DNA of 32,490 bases from JAFAXD01 sp035472475. Lineage in GTDB: Bacteria > Pseudomonadota > Alphaproteobacteria > Rhizobiales > Xanthobacteraceae. Position 1 is the first letter of the stretch. Every line of letters begins with the position of its first letter. The stretch lies in the NCBI GenBank assembly GCA_035472475.1, contig DATIPA010000225.1, positions 1-32,490 on the forward strand, read 5' to 3'. The notes beneath the pieces are model-generated. The model was not told the DNA's origin, did no database searches, and was given only the letters and a program-made list of their open reading frames with translations. The translations under genes and the position numbers were made by a program. Positions 7,915-16,138 of the stretch are shown piece after piece.

Positions 7915-7963
7915 GCGCACGATAGATAGGCCGGCAAGAGCGCCGGCACAAATCGCGCGCCAC

Positions 7964-8090
7964 ACCATGGATGCCGTTCCCGTGAAAGCGGGCATCCATG
8001 GTCGAAATGACGGAAAAAGCTGCTTTTATTCAATATGTTATCATGGATGCCTGGAATCGCCTAAACTGCGCATCCATGCGGCATCCATGG
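7964..8090. repeat. Cluster of ATGGATGC inverted repeats (REP-like)
   Basis: Five copies of the core ATGGATGC or its complement occur in 127 bases. The first pair is perfect: ACCATGGATGCC (7964-7975) faces GGCATCCATGGT (7991-8002), a 12-bp stem with a 15-base loop. A second pair, CATGGATGC (8042-8050) with GCATCCATG (8070-8078), makes a 9-bp stem, and a further GCATCCATGG follows at 8081-8090. They fill the spacer between the start of rlmN and the end of the IalB-like gene (7915-8192), which I see as otherwise gene-free. The layout resembles repetitive extragenic palindromes. Transcription termination or RNA protection are possible roles; whether copies exist elsewhere cannot be seen here. 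Confidence 0.75.
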
Positions 8091-8192
8091 GCCGGTTTGC
8101 GCTTCTAAATGCCGGGATGCGGCCGCAACACAGCGAACTGCCGCGATCATCCCGTCAAATTTCCGGGTTGGTGTGGCGGAGCGCGGACTGCC

Positions 8193-8828
8193 CTATTGGC
8201 ACTCCTGACCGACCCGATCGAGCGCCTGGGCAAGACCGCGCAGCCCATACGTATCGGTCGAGGCCGTGCCTTTTGCCGACGTGCCCTTGACCACGGCGTC
8301 GGTGCCTTTGCGCAGAGCGTCGACCAGCCTCGGTTCGTCGGCCGCGTTCTTGATCCAGGCACCGTCGTTCTGGGTGTACATCGGGTAGCTGCTGCCGCCG
8401 ACGTCGATTGAGGCCTCCGCGTTGGGCTTGAACCCGTAGCCGACGATGATCGACACCTCGTCCTTCACCTTCTCGGATGGACGCGATGAGACGAACATGT
8501 AGGGCGGATCGCGCGGCCGGTTAGGAGGCGTCGTGGCGGATTTACTGGGCTTAGCGAGCGCGAAGCAAACCTTCTTACCGCCAGCCGTGGCAGTGTAGGC
8601 GCCCCACTCGCCATACTGTCCGAGCAGGTTCGGCGATGAACCACCGGCAGCCGGCGCAGCGGCTTTGGTCGCTGCCGGCTTGTCGCTGCTGGGTTTCTTC
8701 GCTGTCGTCTTCTTCTTGGCCGGTTTCGCCGGCGCAGTGGCCGTCGAAGGTTGTTGCTGCGCGTACACGACGGGTGCACAAGCAAGCGTCGCAACCAGCG
8801 CGCATGAAATGAACAGGCGGCGCGTCAT
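8193..8828 (-). CDS. Invasion-associated locus B (IalB) family periplasmic protein
   Basis: The 211-residue protein begins with a signal peptide (residues 1-23, cut near VVYA/QQQ). A long Ala/Lys/Pro/Thr-rich linker follows (about 24-65), then an IalB-type globular domain (about 70-211). Its landmarks are a WGAYTA start, a KKVCFALAKP stretch, and a central beta region with the SSRPSEKVKDEVSIIVGY sequence. The family was named for a Bartonella invasion protein but is widespread in free-living Hyphomicrobiales, so this is no sign of pathogenicity. The frame is open to 8897, but the ATG at 8828 fits the signal peptide. It is divergent from the MDR gene, with 83 bases between the two starts. Confidence 0.85.
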   Translation of the reverse strand: MTRRLFISCALVATLACAPVVYAQQQPSTATAPAKPAKKKTTAKKPSSDKPAATKAAAPAAGGSSPNLLGQYGEWGAYTATAGGKKVCFALAKPSKSATTPPNRPRDPPYMFVSSRPSEKVKDEVSIIVGYGFKPNAEASIDVGGSSYPMYTQNDGAWIKNAADEPRLVDALRKGTDAVVKGTSAKGTASTDTYGLRGLAQALDRVGQECQ

Positions 8829-8911
8829 CAGGTCTCGCTCGTTCGCTAAGGTCGCTAATCCCCAGTCATTGTAGTGGAATAATGGGAAAATCGGCAAACT
8901 GAAGGCGTGTC

Positions 8912-9886
8912 ATGAAGGCTGTGCTGTGTACCCGTTTCGGGGGCCCGGATGACCTCGAACTGGCGGACCTGCCCGCTCCCGAGCCCGGTGCGGGCGAGGT
9001 GGCGGTTGCCGTGAAGGCGGCCGCCCTGAACTTCTTCGACACCCTGATCATTGCCGGCAAGTATCAGATGAAGCCCGCGTTTCCATTCTCGCCGGCGGCG
9101 GAATTCGCGGGCGTGGTGGATCGGGTCGGCGCCGGGGTGACAGCCTTCAAGCCGGGGGATCGGGTAGCCGCCTCCATGGGTTACGGGGCTGCCCGTGAGT
9201 GCGTGGTCATTGCCGCCAACCGGTTGGCCCGCGTGCCTGACAACGTCGATTTCGACCGGGCGGCCGGCCTGCTCATCACCTACGGTACGACCCTGCACGC
9301 CCTCAAGGATCGCGCCAAGCTCAAAGCAGGCGAAACCCTGGCCGTGCTGGGAGCCTCGGGAGGGGTTGGGCTCGCTGCGGTCGAACTCGGCAAGCAGATG
9401 GGAGCACGGGTGATCGCCTGCGCGTCGTCGGAGAACAAGCTTGCGTTGGCGCACCAACAAGGGGCCGACGCGGTGATCAATTACGCCGCCGAAGATCTTA
9501 GGGAGGCGCTCCGGCGTGCGACCGACGGCAAGGGACCCGACGTGATCTATGATCCGGTCGGCGGGCCCTACAGTGAGCCGGCGCTGCGCGCCATTGGTTG
9601 GGAAGGCCGGTTTCTGGTCGTTGGATTTGCGGCCGGCGACATTCCCAAGCTGCCGCTCAACTTGGTGCTGTTGAAGAACTGCGACGTACGTGGCGTTTTC
9701 TGGGGCGCCTGGTCCGAACGCGAGCCGGAAGCGCATCGCGCCAACATCGCGCAGCTGTTGACGTGGTGCGCGGACGGGAAACTCGCCGTGCACATTCACA
9801 GGATCTTCCCATTGGCGCAGACCGCGCAAGCCCTCAAGGCGATCGCGGGCCGGTCGGTCATGGGCAAGGTCATCCTGCGCCCGTAA
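8912..9886 (+). CDS. NADPH:quinone oxidoreductase-like MDR enzyme
   Basis: A 324-residue medium-chain dehydrogenase/reductase of the zinc-independent quinone oxidoreductase class. The N-terminal GroES-like domain (about 1-120) lacks the Cys/His zinc ligands of alcohol dehydrogenases. The Rossmann domain shows the nucleotide loop LGASGGVGLAAVELGK (about 148-163) and the DVIYDPVGG stretch (about 209-217). It should reduce quinones, enones or enoyl thioesters with NADPH in the cytosol; the substrate is not predictable. It stands alone between a divergent IalB-like gene and a convergent YkvA gene. A second member of the class is at 16301-17317, but the two are clearly different sequences. Confidence 0.88.
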   Translation: MKAVLCTRFGGPDDLELADLPAPEPGAGEVAVAVKAAALNFFDTLIIAGKYQMKPAFPFSPAAEFAGVVDRVGAGVTAFKPGDRVAASMGYGAARECVVIAANRLARVPDNVDFDRAAGLLITYGTTLHALKDRAKLKAGETLAVLGASGGVGLAAVELGKQMGARVIACASSENKLALAHQQGADAVINYAAEDLREALRRATDGKGPDVIYDPVGGPYSEPALRAIGWEGRFLVVGFAAGDIPKLPLNLVLLKNCDVRGVFWGAWSEREPEAHRANIAQLLTWCADGKLAVHIHRIFPLAQTAQALKAIAGRSVMGKVILRP

Positions 9887-9925
9887 GGCGCGCCCGCGCT
9901 GCCGCGATCATCGCGCGGGCGCGCC
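9887..9925. terminator. Perfect 13-bp stem-loop between convergent genes
   Basis: GGCGCGCCCGCGC (9887-9899) and GCGCGGGCGCGCC (9913-9925) are exact reverse complements with a 13-base loop. The left arm starts at the first base after the stop of the MDR gene. The right arm lies inside the last codons of the convergent YkvA gene. The position suits a shared bidirectional terminator, but there is no T-run on either side, so Rho-independent action is doubtful. A role in stabilising 3' ends is an alternative. Confidence 0.55.
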
Positions 9926-10276
9926 GGCGAGATTGCGCGCGAGTGCGCGCTTGGCAGCGTCGCGATGCTCCGGCCGGATGTGATTGGCGACAAGCTTGAT
10001 CGCAGTCGCGAGCACCGCCGCGTCGTCGGCAAAGCCGAACAGCGGAAGCACGTCGGGAACGAAGTCGAACGGCAAAACGAAATAGGCGAGTGCACCCACC
10101 AGCGCGACATGCACATGGCGCGGAGTATCGCGGTCAAACGCGCAGAAATAAGCCGCCAGCAGATCTTCTGCGAACGGAAGCCGCGCGCCGACCCGTTTGG
10201 CCTTCGCCCAGAACTCGCGGCGCACGCTGCGTGCGTTCCGCTCATAGTCGCCCCAATCAGCCGCTTGGTCGGACAT
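9908..10276 (-). CDS. YkvA/DUF1232 family membrane protein
   Basis: The 122-residue protein carries the DUF1232 hallmark: a short hydrophobic region (about residues 55-75) with LPFDFVPDVLPLFGFADDAAVL. This closely follows the family pattern of a membrane hairpin with conserved PxDxxPD and G..DD residues. The N-terminal third is charged and probably cytosolic. Function in the family is unknown. The last three or four codons lie within the perfect stem-loop at 9887-9925. It has no obvious operon partner. Confidence 0.87.
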   Translation of the reverse strand: MSDQAADWGDYERNARSVRREFWAKAKRVGARLPFAEDLLAAYFCAFDRDTPRHVHVALVGALAYFVLPFDFVPDVLPLFGFADDAAVLATAIKLVANHIRPEHRDAAKRALARNLAGAPAR

Positions 10277-10691
10277 TGCGATTCTCCGATAGACAATCTA
10301 GCAAATGGGGGTCGGCGCGCTTGGCCGCAAGCCGAACCAGCGGACTCTAACCTCGCCGAAGTAGAGCTCACGACGCGATCAATCGCGCTTGATCGCCGCA
10401 TGGCCGACCGCAATTGTGTGACGGCCAGCACAGACATCGTGGACGCGGATTTGTCAAAGCTTGGGCGATTATCCGGGTCGAATCGGATGCCTGACCATGC
10501 AATACCCGCCGCCCGGTGCCATTAACCATCCGGCCGGCAGGGACGCTTTGCCGCTTATCGGACCGAGATATTCGTTGGGCTTGCTGGTAGGATGCGAAAG
10601 GGTAGGTCACCCGAGTTGCGTTGTGTGAGACATGCGGGAGCTGCGTTACCGACCGATGATGCGGCCTGTGGCGGGTTAGCGGTGGACACCG
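10277..10691. other. Gene-free spacer with an 8-bp hairpin
   Basis: No convincing gene is visible in these 415 bases between the divergent YkvA and TAXI genes; the open frames lack good ribosome sites or family resemblance. One perfect hairpin is present: GCGATCAA (10375-10382) and TTGATCGC (10389-10396) around a 6-base loop. It could be an operator-like dyad or an RNA hairpin, but nothing else supports either reading. The promoters of both flanking genes should be here; I could not place them with confidence. Confidence 0.45.
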
Positions 10692-12257
10692 ATGCCCCCT
10701 GTTCCCAACCTATCGATGGTCAAGCGCTTCTGGATCATGCTGCGATTCTGGAAGCGCGACCCGGGTCATCGACAAGCCAAGCGCGTTCACAAGAGGTCTG
10801 CGGTGCCATTCGATCTTGACGCCATTGAAGAAACGATGAACCGCCGGATGCGCATGATCTGGGTGCGCTACGCCACGTTTCTATCGATCTTCGGTTTCAT
10901 CGTGGTAGCCGGGCTTGTGGCCCTGACGGTTTACCTGACGACGAAGGCGTCCGTTATGAAAATGGCGGTCGGGCCGAAGGGCAGCAAGGATGTCGAGTTC
11001 GTCGACAAGCTGGCGGAAAAGTTTCGCAGCGAGCGTGCGCCCATCCGCATCCAACCGGTGATCACACCGGGGGCGGTAGCCCTATCGGACATCCATGGCA
11101 AGGCACCGTTCGATCTCGCGGTCGTTCGTGGCAACCTCGACCTGTCCACTGACTGGCCCGTGGTCGCTATCCTACGCCAGGATGTGGTCGTGTTGATTGT
11201 GCCGGCGCCCGACGCTTACGCACCCAAGAAGGGCCGACGGCACGGCAAGATCGAGAAGGTCAGCGAGCTTGTCGGCAAGCGCGTCGGGATCGTCGAGGGC
11301 ACCGACGGCGGTGCCGACCTTCTCAACGTTATCTTGAAGCATTACGGCGTACCGGCCGACAAAGTGAAGGTCGTCAACGTTGCGCCGCAGGATCTCAAAA
11401 AAGCGATCCGCGACGATCAGATCGACGTCGTTCTGGTGGCGGGACCGCAGACCGGCGATGCCATCGCGCAAGCGGTGTCGGCTGCGTCCGCCGGCAAAGA
11501 AGGCCCGAGCTTCATCGAGATCGATCAGGCCGAAGGCATTGGCAAGCGGCTGCCGCCCTATGATTCGGAAGACATCGTGGCCGGCGCGTTCGGCGGCGTC
11601 CCGCCGGAGCCTGACGACAAGCTCACCACGCTCAAGTACCCGATCTACATCGTGGCCCGCAAAACCTTGAGTGAGGACAAGACCGCGGTGTTCGCCAAAT
11701 TTCTCTATCAGGACAGGCAATCGCTCGCCTACCAAATGCCGGGCACCGTTGCGATCGAGTCGCCGTCGACCGACAAGGACGCGGCCGTGCTGGTGCATCC
11801 GGGCGCCGCCGCCTACCTGGGCGACAACACCAAGTCATTCTTCGACAAGTGGGGCGACGAGATTTTCTATGGCCTACTGATCTTTCCGATCATCGGCTCG
11901 GCGATCGCCGGTGTGGCCAGCTATTTCCGTGCCGACAAGAACACCCAGCGGATCCGCCAGCTTCACCGTCTGCTGCAGCTCATCAAGCGAGCGCGCAGCG
12001 TGCAATCGATCGAAGAGCTCGAAAAGCTGCAGGACGAAGCGGACATGATCTTGGGCACCGCGCTCCAACAGGCCGAACGTGGCCAGCTCGACGAGAGCGG
12101 CATCGCCATTTTCACCCTCGCGATCGATCAGGCGCGCGCGGCATTGTCCGAACAGCGCACCGTGTTGTTGCTCAAGCCCGAACCAGCCCACAGGATGTTG
12201 CCGGCTCCGCCGCCGCAGCAAGCGGCCCCGACCCCGCCGCAGGCCGCGAACGCGTAG
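10692..12257 (+). CDS. Membrane-anchored TAXI-type solute-binding protein
   Basis: The 521-residue product contains a TAXI-type (TRAP-associated extracytoplasmic immunogenic) solute-binding domain, about residues 88-385. Recognisable parts are a DLAVVRGN loop, LVGKRVGIVEG (about 193-203) and YPIYIVARKTLSED (about 316-329). It is not a plain secreted protein. An N-terminal cytosolic stretch precedes a membrane segment (about 59-83), a second membrane segment lies after the binding domain (about 391-411), and a charged helical tail (about 415-490) ends in a Pro/Ala/Gln-rich segment. The binding domain would face the periplasm with both ends in the cytosol, like a receptor. No TRAP permease is adjacent. 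Starts at 10692 or 10716 are both possible. Confidence 0.85.
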   Translation: MPPVPNLSMVKRFWIMLRFWKRDPGHRQAKRVHKRSAVPFDLDAIEETMNRRMRMIWVRYATFLSIFGFIVVAGLVALTVYLTTKASVMKMAVGPKGSKDVEFVDKLAEKFRSERAPIRIQPVITPGAVALSDIHGKAPFDLAVVRGNLDLSTDWPVVAILRQDVVVLIVPAPDAYAPKKGRRHGKIEKVSELVGKRVGIVEGTDGGADLLNVILKHYGVPADKVKVVNVAPQDLKKAIRDDQIDVVLVAGPQTGDAIAQAVSAASAGKEGPSFIEIDQAEGIGKRLPPYDSEDIVAGAFGGVPPEPDDKLTTLKYPIYIVARKTLSEDKTAVFAKFLYQDRQSLAYQMPGTVAIESPSTDKDAAVLVHPGAAAYLGDNTKSFFDKWGDEIFYGLLIFPIIGSAIAGVASYFRADKNTQRIRQLHRLLQLIKRARSVQSIEELEKLQDEADMILGTALQQAERGQLDESGIAIFTLAIDQARAALSEQRTVLLLKPEPAHRMLPAPPPQQAAPTPPQAANA

Positions 12258-12264
12258 GCGGGCG

Positions 12265-13431
12265 CTAGTACGGCAGCCCGACGTAGTTCTCCGCTAACGC
12301 CGACGCAGCGATGCGCGAGTTGAAGATGTAGTCGAGCTCAGCGAGCTGCATCTTGCCCTCGAATGCACTGTCGGGAAACGTGTGCAGGAGCGTCGTCATC
12401 CACCAGGAAAAGCGTTCGGCTTTCCACACGCGCGCAAGCGCCCGAGCCGAATAGTGGTCGAGCCCGGCCGCGGACTTGTCCCTGTAGAACTCAACCAACG
12501 CCTGCGACAGGTAGTATACATCGCTCGCCGCGAGGTTGAGCCCCTTGGCGCCGGTCGGCGGCACGATGTGCGAGGCATCGCCGGCGAGGAACAAGCGCCC
12601 GAAGCGCATCGGCTCTGCCACGAAGCTGCGCAGGGGCGCAATGATCTTTTCCAACGAGGGGCCGGTGACCAGCGCGCTTCGTGCCTCATCGTCGAGCCGC
12701 AGCCGCAGTTCCTCCCAGAAGCGCTCGTCGGGCCACGCGTCGACATCTTCAGCGAGGCTGCACTGCAGGTAGTAGCGGCTGCGCGTCGGCGAACGCATTG
12801 AGCAAAGTGCGAATCCAAGTTGGTGGCGGATGTAGATGAGTTCGTCGGACACCGGCGGCGTGTCCGACAAAAGCCCGAGCCAGCCGAACGGATAGACGCG
12901 TTCGAAATTCTTGATCGCGCCGGTGGGCACCGTCTTGCGGCTCGGTCCGTGGAAGCCGTCGCAACCGGCGATGAAATCGCATGTGATTTCGCCGTTCTTG
13001 CCGTCGTGGCGATAAGTCACCCGCGGATGAATGCCGGAAAAGTCATGCAAGCCCACGTCGTAGGCCTCGTAAATCGAAGGCGCATCGACCTCGGCGCGAG
13101 CCTCCATCAGGTCGCGCGTGATCTCGGTCTGGCCATAAACCGTGACCGCCTTGCCCGTCAGCGCCTTGAAATCGATACGGTGGCGCACACCCTCGACGCA
13201 GATCTGGGTGCAGTCGTGTACGAGGCCCTCGCGGTGCAAGCGCGCTCCGACGCCGGCCTCGTCGAGCAGATCTGCCGCCCCCTGCTCGATCACCCCGGCG
13301 CGAATCCGCCCCAGGACGTAAGAAGGTGTGTGTCGCTCGAGAACGACGTTGTCGATTCCGTATTTGTGTAGCAGCTGGCCGAGAAGCAGTCCCGATGGGC
13401 CCGCACCGATGATTGCGACTTGCGTGCGCAT
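12265..13431 (-). CDS. pobA: 4-hydroxybenzoate 3-monooxygenase PobA
   Basis: PobA is a flavin monooxygenase that uses NADPH and oxygen to turn 4-hydroxybenzoate into protocatechuate, the entry to the beta-ketoadipate pathway. The 388-residue length is standard. The FAD-binding GAGPSG is at residues 9-14, the GDASHIVPPTGAKGLNLAASD block is near residue 280-300, and the substrate-site stretch RSPTRSRYYLQ carries the Ser, Arg and Tyr known from the Pseudomonas enzyme. The ATG at 13431 has AAGGAG about 9 bases upstream. No pobR regulator or protocatechuate dioxygenase lies in the window. It converges on the TAXI gene with 7 bases between the stops. Confidence 0.95.
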   Translation of the reverse strand: MRTQVAIIGAGPSGLLLGQLLHKYGIDNVVLERHTPSYVLGRIRAGVIEQGAADLLDEAGVGARLHREGLVHDCTQICVEGVRHRIDFKALTGKAVTVYGQTEITRDLMEARAEVDAPSIYEAYDVGLHDFSGIHPRVTYRHDGKNGEITCDFIAGCDGFHGPSRKTVPTGAIKNFERVYPFGWLGLLSDTPPVSDELIYIRHQLGFALCSMRSPTRSRYYLQCSLAEDVDAWPDERFWEELRLRLDDEARSALVTGPSLEKIIAPLRSFVAEPMRFGRLFLAGDASHIVPPTGAKGLNLAASDVYYLSQALVEFYRDKSAAGLDHYSARALARVWKAERFSWWMTTLLHTFPDSAFEGKMQLAELDYIFNSRIAASALAENYVGLPY

Positions 13432-13522
13432 TGAAGCGCGCTCCTTCCGCACGCCCTTTCGTCCGCGAACTCGACAATGCCGCGGCCGGGGCTTCCTTGA
13501 TCTCGATCAAAATACCCGGGCT

Positions 13523-13937
13523 CTACTTTCCTGAGCCAGCGTCGTTGATCGTGATGATCTGGTAGGGCGCGTTGTCGGGAGTCGCCGACCTGAGTGATCC
13601 AGATATTTTCGTTGCCGCCGCCGATCATCGCACCCTGCCAATTCTCAAAAACACTTGCCGGATCCTGAGCCAGCACCGACACGCGCAACTTCGGCGTCAC
13701 AAGCGATGCGTAATTATTGATGAAAGACGTCTTGCTGCGGATCACCACCTTTTGCTTGCCGAAATAATTGACTGGATAGCTCATATGGTCGGCAAGCCAA
13801 TTCTTGTCGTCGGCCCGGATTGCGTTTTGCAACGCGACGACAAACTTTTGCTTGGCTGACGCGTCCCCTTTCTGCGCGTACGCCGGCGACGCAACCATGC
13901 CGAGCAGCGCGGCGCAGGTAATGATCACGATTCTCAT
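13523..13937 (-). pseudogene. Small secreted protein gene broken by a frameshift
   Basis: The ATG at 13937 has a good GGAGGGAG ribosome site and opens a signal peptide (about residues 1-21, ending SPAYAQ). A soluble domain then runs to NIWITQVGD (about residue 117). From there the frame becomes implausible and would run 230 bases further, into pobA. A one-base shift near 13586-13590 instead gives a natural ending, TPDNAPYQIITINDAGSGK, and a stop at 13523-13525. The span of 415 bases is one more than a multiple of three, which fits a single inserted base (or two lost). This is either a recent mutation or a sequencing error. I do not recognise the family's function; a small NTF2-like or DUF-type periplasmic protein is possible. 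Confidence 0.7.
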
Positions 13938-14043
13938 GGAAAACTCCCTCCGCCTGCGGCCGCATCATAAGGATGGCTTGCGGCATTGTCTTGCGCACGC
14001 GAATCGGGAGTCATGGCCGCGAGGACGCCGGAGAATTTCCGGC

Positions 14044-14328
14044 ATGGGTGCCCGCAATCGCCATCGCAATCCGAACCGCGAAGATCCGCCGCGCAAATCG
14101 CCGGTGCACACGCCGCCCGGCTCGCCGCCGACCCTCGCCGAACTGTCGGCCCGCAACGTCGCCGAACTGCTGGTCTGGTGTGGGGCGTGGCCGCAGCGGT
14201 GTTTTCACTGCGGTGTCGTCAGTGTCGCGACCCTCGATCCGACCCAGACGATCGCGGACGTCACCCCGCGATTGGTGTGCACGAAATGCGGACTCGTCGG
14301 CGGCTACGCGCAGCCACGGTGGCCCTAG
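14044..14328 (+). CDS. Zinc-ribbon-like hypothetical protein
   Basis: This 94-residue protein has a basic, Pro-rich N-terminal region (about 1-35) and a C-terminal domain with Cys at about 47, 53 and 56 (WPQRCFHCG), then a CTKCG pair at about 82-85. That arrangement suggests a small zinc-binding fold. I do not recognise a characterised family, though small proteins with this tail are common as hypotheticals in Hyphomicrobiales. The ATG at 14044 is favoured by GGAG about 10 bases upstream; the frame is open further 5' without support. Its stop overlaps the convergent HMG-CoA-lyase-like gene by 4 bases. Confidence 0.7.
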   Translation: MGARNRHRNPNREDPPRKSPVHTPPGSPPTLAELSARNVAELLVWCGAWPQRCFHCGVVSVATLDPTQTIADVTPRLVCTKCGLVGGYAQPRWP

Positions 14329-15302
14329 GCGCGTTTTGCGGGGGCGCCCTCATAGCGGTTTCGCAGTGACGCGAGGCTTCCCCCCCGCATCACCGACCCG
14401 GGCAGCGGATGACCGACGATATCCTCGGCCAACTGCGCGGTCGCGATCACGCGTTCGAGATCGATGCCGGTCGCGATGCCCATCTCTTCGCACATGAACA
14501 CCAAATCCTCGGTGCACACGTTTCCGGCCGCGCCGGCGTGCGCGGCAAACGGACATCCGCCGAGACCGGCCACGGCCGCGTCGAAGCTGTCGACCCCCAT
14601 TTCCAAACCCGCATAGGCGTTGGCAATGCCCATGCCGCGGGTGTCGTGCAGGTGCAGCGTAATCCGCAAGGACGGGTAGCGCTCGCGGACGGCACCGACC
14701 AGCCGCTTGATCGACGCCGGCGTCGCCCAGGCCATTGTGTCGGCAAGTGTGAGTTCGCTCAGCGTGAGGTCTTGCTCGGCCGCGACATCGAGGATCTGGC
14801 GCAGCAGATCCATGGCCTTGGCGAGCGCGATGTCGCCTTCGAAGTTGCAACCGAACGCCGCCATGATGGCGCCGCGCCGGACCGGAACATTGTTGGCCTT
14901 GTAGCTCGCCACGATCCGGCGCTGCGCTTCCAAATTTTCCGCCATCGAACGGCGCTGGTTGCGCTTGAGAAACGTCTCTGACGCGGTCAGCGTAATCGAT
15001 CCGTTCACATCGAGGCGGCCGCATGCAAGTGCTCGTTCAAATCCGCGCTCATTGAGCCACAGAGACGTGTAGCGAACACCGGGTTTTGGATTGAACCGCC
15101 GCACGACCTCTTCGGCATCCGCCATGCCGGGCACGGCCTGCGGACTGACGAACGAAACAATTTGAATCTGCTTGACCCCGGTGTCGGACAGGGCGTCGAT
15201 CAACTCGACCTTGCGCGCGGTTGCGATCGGACCCTTTTCGATCTGGAACCCCTCGCGTGGGCCCTCTTCATTGATCGCGACTGACTTCGGTATATCCGAC
15301 AC
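14325..15302 (-). CDS. Hydroxymethylglutaryl-CoA lyase-like protein
   Basis: A 325-residue TIM-barrel protein of the HMG-CoA lyase / DRE-TIM group, which cleaves HMG-CoA to acetoacetate and acetyl-CoA. The metal-binding pair HLHD (His217, His219), the mobile-loop Cys in GLGGCPFA (Cys250) and the Asn of GNVCTED (Asn261) are all present. The usual N-terminal GPRDGLQ appears here as GPREGFQ (residues 14-20), so the catalytic/metal Asp becomes Glu17. This may mark a subfamily with a different substrate or altered metal site. It is followed upstream by an enoyl-CoA hydratase gene 17 bases away in the same direction, so a coupled hydratase-lyase step in branched-acyl-CoA breakdown is likely. Confidence 0.85.
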   Translation of the reverse strand: MSDIPKSVAINEEGPREGFQIEKGPIATARKVELIDALSDTGVKQIQIVSFVSPQAVPGMADAEEVVRRFNPKPGVRYTSLWLNERGFERALACGRLDVNGSITLTASETFLKRNQRRSMAENLEAQRRIVASYKANNVPVRRGAIMAAFGCNFEGDIALAKAMDLLRQILDVAAEQDLTLSELTLADTMAWATPASIKRLVGAVRERYPSLRITLHLHDTRGMGIANAYAGLEMGVDSFDAAVAGLGGCPFAAHAGAAGNVCTEDLVFMCEEMGIATGIDLERVIATAQLAEDIVGHPLPGSVMRGGSLASLRNRYEGAPAKRA

Positions 15303-15319
15303 CGCTGTGTCCTTCTGCT

Positions 15320-16138
15320 TCAGCGACCCTTCCAGTTCGGTTCCCGCTTCTCCACGAACGCACGGATGCCCTCGATCCGGTCGTCGCTCTGGTACGGACT
15401 CATGCCCTCGTTGAGCCGCATTGCGGCGGCAAGCGGCAGGCCCGACGCCTTTACCGCCGTTTCCTTCATACGCCGCACCGACACCGGCGCATTCTTGGCA
15501 ATCGCATTTGCGAGCTCCAAGGCTTTTGGCAGTGCCTGACCCTTTGGCACCACATGATTCACCAGACCCAAGCGACGCGCCTCATCGACGCCGAAATATT
15601 CGCCTGTGAACAACATTTCGAGCGCGATCCCCATTGGGACGAGGCGCGGCAGAACGACGGTGGCGAAATGCGCCCCCATGCCGCGCTTCGCCTCCGGCAG
15701 CCCAAACGTCGCATGCTCGGCCGCAATCCGAATGTCGCAGGCGAGCGCGAGTTCAAACCCGCCCGCGACTGCCGGGCCGTTGATCGCCGCAATAACCGGC
15801 TTGGCGGTTTCCAGAATAGCCTCGTGCAGGAAACGGGTCACATTGGAGGTCAGCGGGATGAACGGCTTTTGCTCGTCGTCGGCTTCCTTCCGAGCCTTGA
15901 GGTCGGCACCGGCGCAAAAGGCGAGGTCGCCAACCCCGGTCAACACGATCACGCGAATCTTCGGATCGATATTGGCGTCGACAAACGCCGCCAGGAGATC
16001 GTGGAGGAGTTCGGGGGAGAATGCATTGCGCCGATGCGGGCGATTCATGGTCAAGATACGAACGTGACCGGCGGTGTCCACCAACAGGTCCGGCCCCGAC
16101 GTTTGCTGGCTTTCATTGGATCGCGGTCGTTCGCTCAT
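15320..16138 (-). CDS. Enoyl-CoA hydratase/isomerase family protein
   Basis: The 272-residue crotonase-fold protein should hydrate an enoyl-CoA or catalyse a related step on an acyl-CoA in the cytosol. Both catalytic glutamates of true hydratases are there, 20 residues apart as in the mitochondrial enzyme: Glu129 in AGGFELALACD and Glu149 in GLPEAKRG. The oxyanion loop CAGADL sits at about 75-80. It is the first gene of a two-gene unit with the HMG-CoA-lyase-like gene, and it is divergent from an MDR oxidoreductase. The combination suggests methyl-branched acyl-CoA degradation, for instance leucine- or terpenoid-type, but the substrate is inferred only from context. Confidence 0.9.
   Translation of the reverse strand: MSERPRSNESQQTSGPDLLVDTAGHVRILTMNRPHRRNAFSPELLHDLLAAFVDANIDPKIRVIVLTGVGDLAFCAGADLKARKEADDEQKPFIPLTSNVTRFLHEAILETAKPVIAAINGPAVAGGFELALACDIRIAAEHATFGLPEAKRGMGAHFATVVLPRLVPMGIALEMLFTGEYFGVDEARRLGLVNHVVPKGQALPKALELANAIAKNAPVSVRRMKETAVKASGLPLAAAMRLNEGMSPYQSDDRIEGIRAFVEKREPNWKGR

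Noticed and set aside
10368..10610. 80-codon open frame on the minus strand in the YkvA/TAXI spacer
   Set aside because: Odd composition, no ribosome site of note, no recognisable family; spacer is treated as gene-free.
13290..13522. C-terminal extension of the small secreted protein reading into pobA
   Set aside because: The sequence turns shadow-like after the frameshift and overlaps the start of pobA by about 140 bases; the natural ending is in the other frame.
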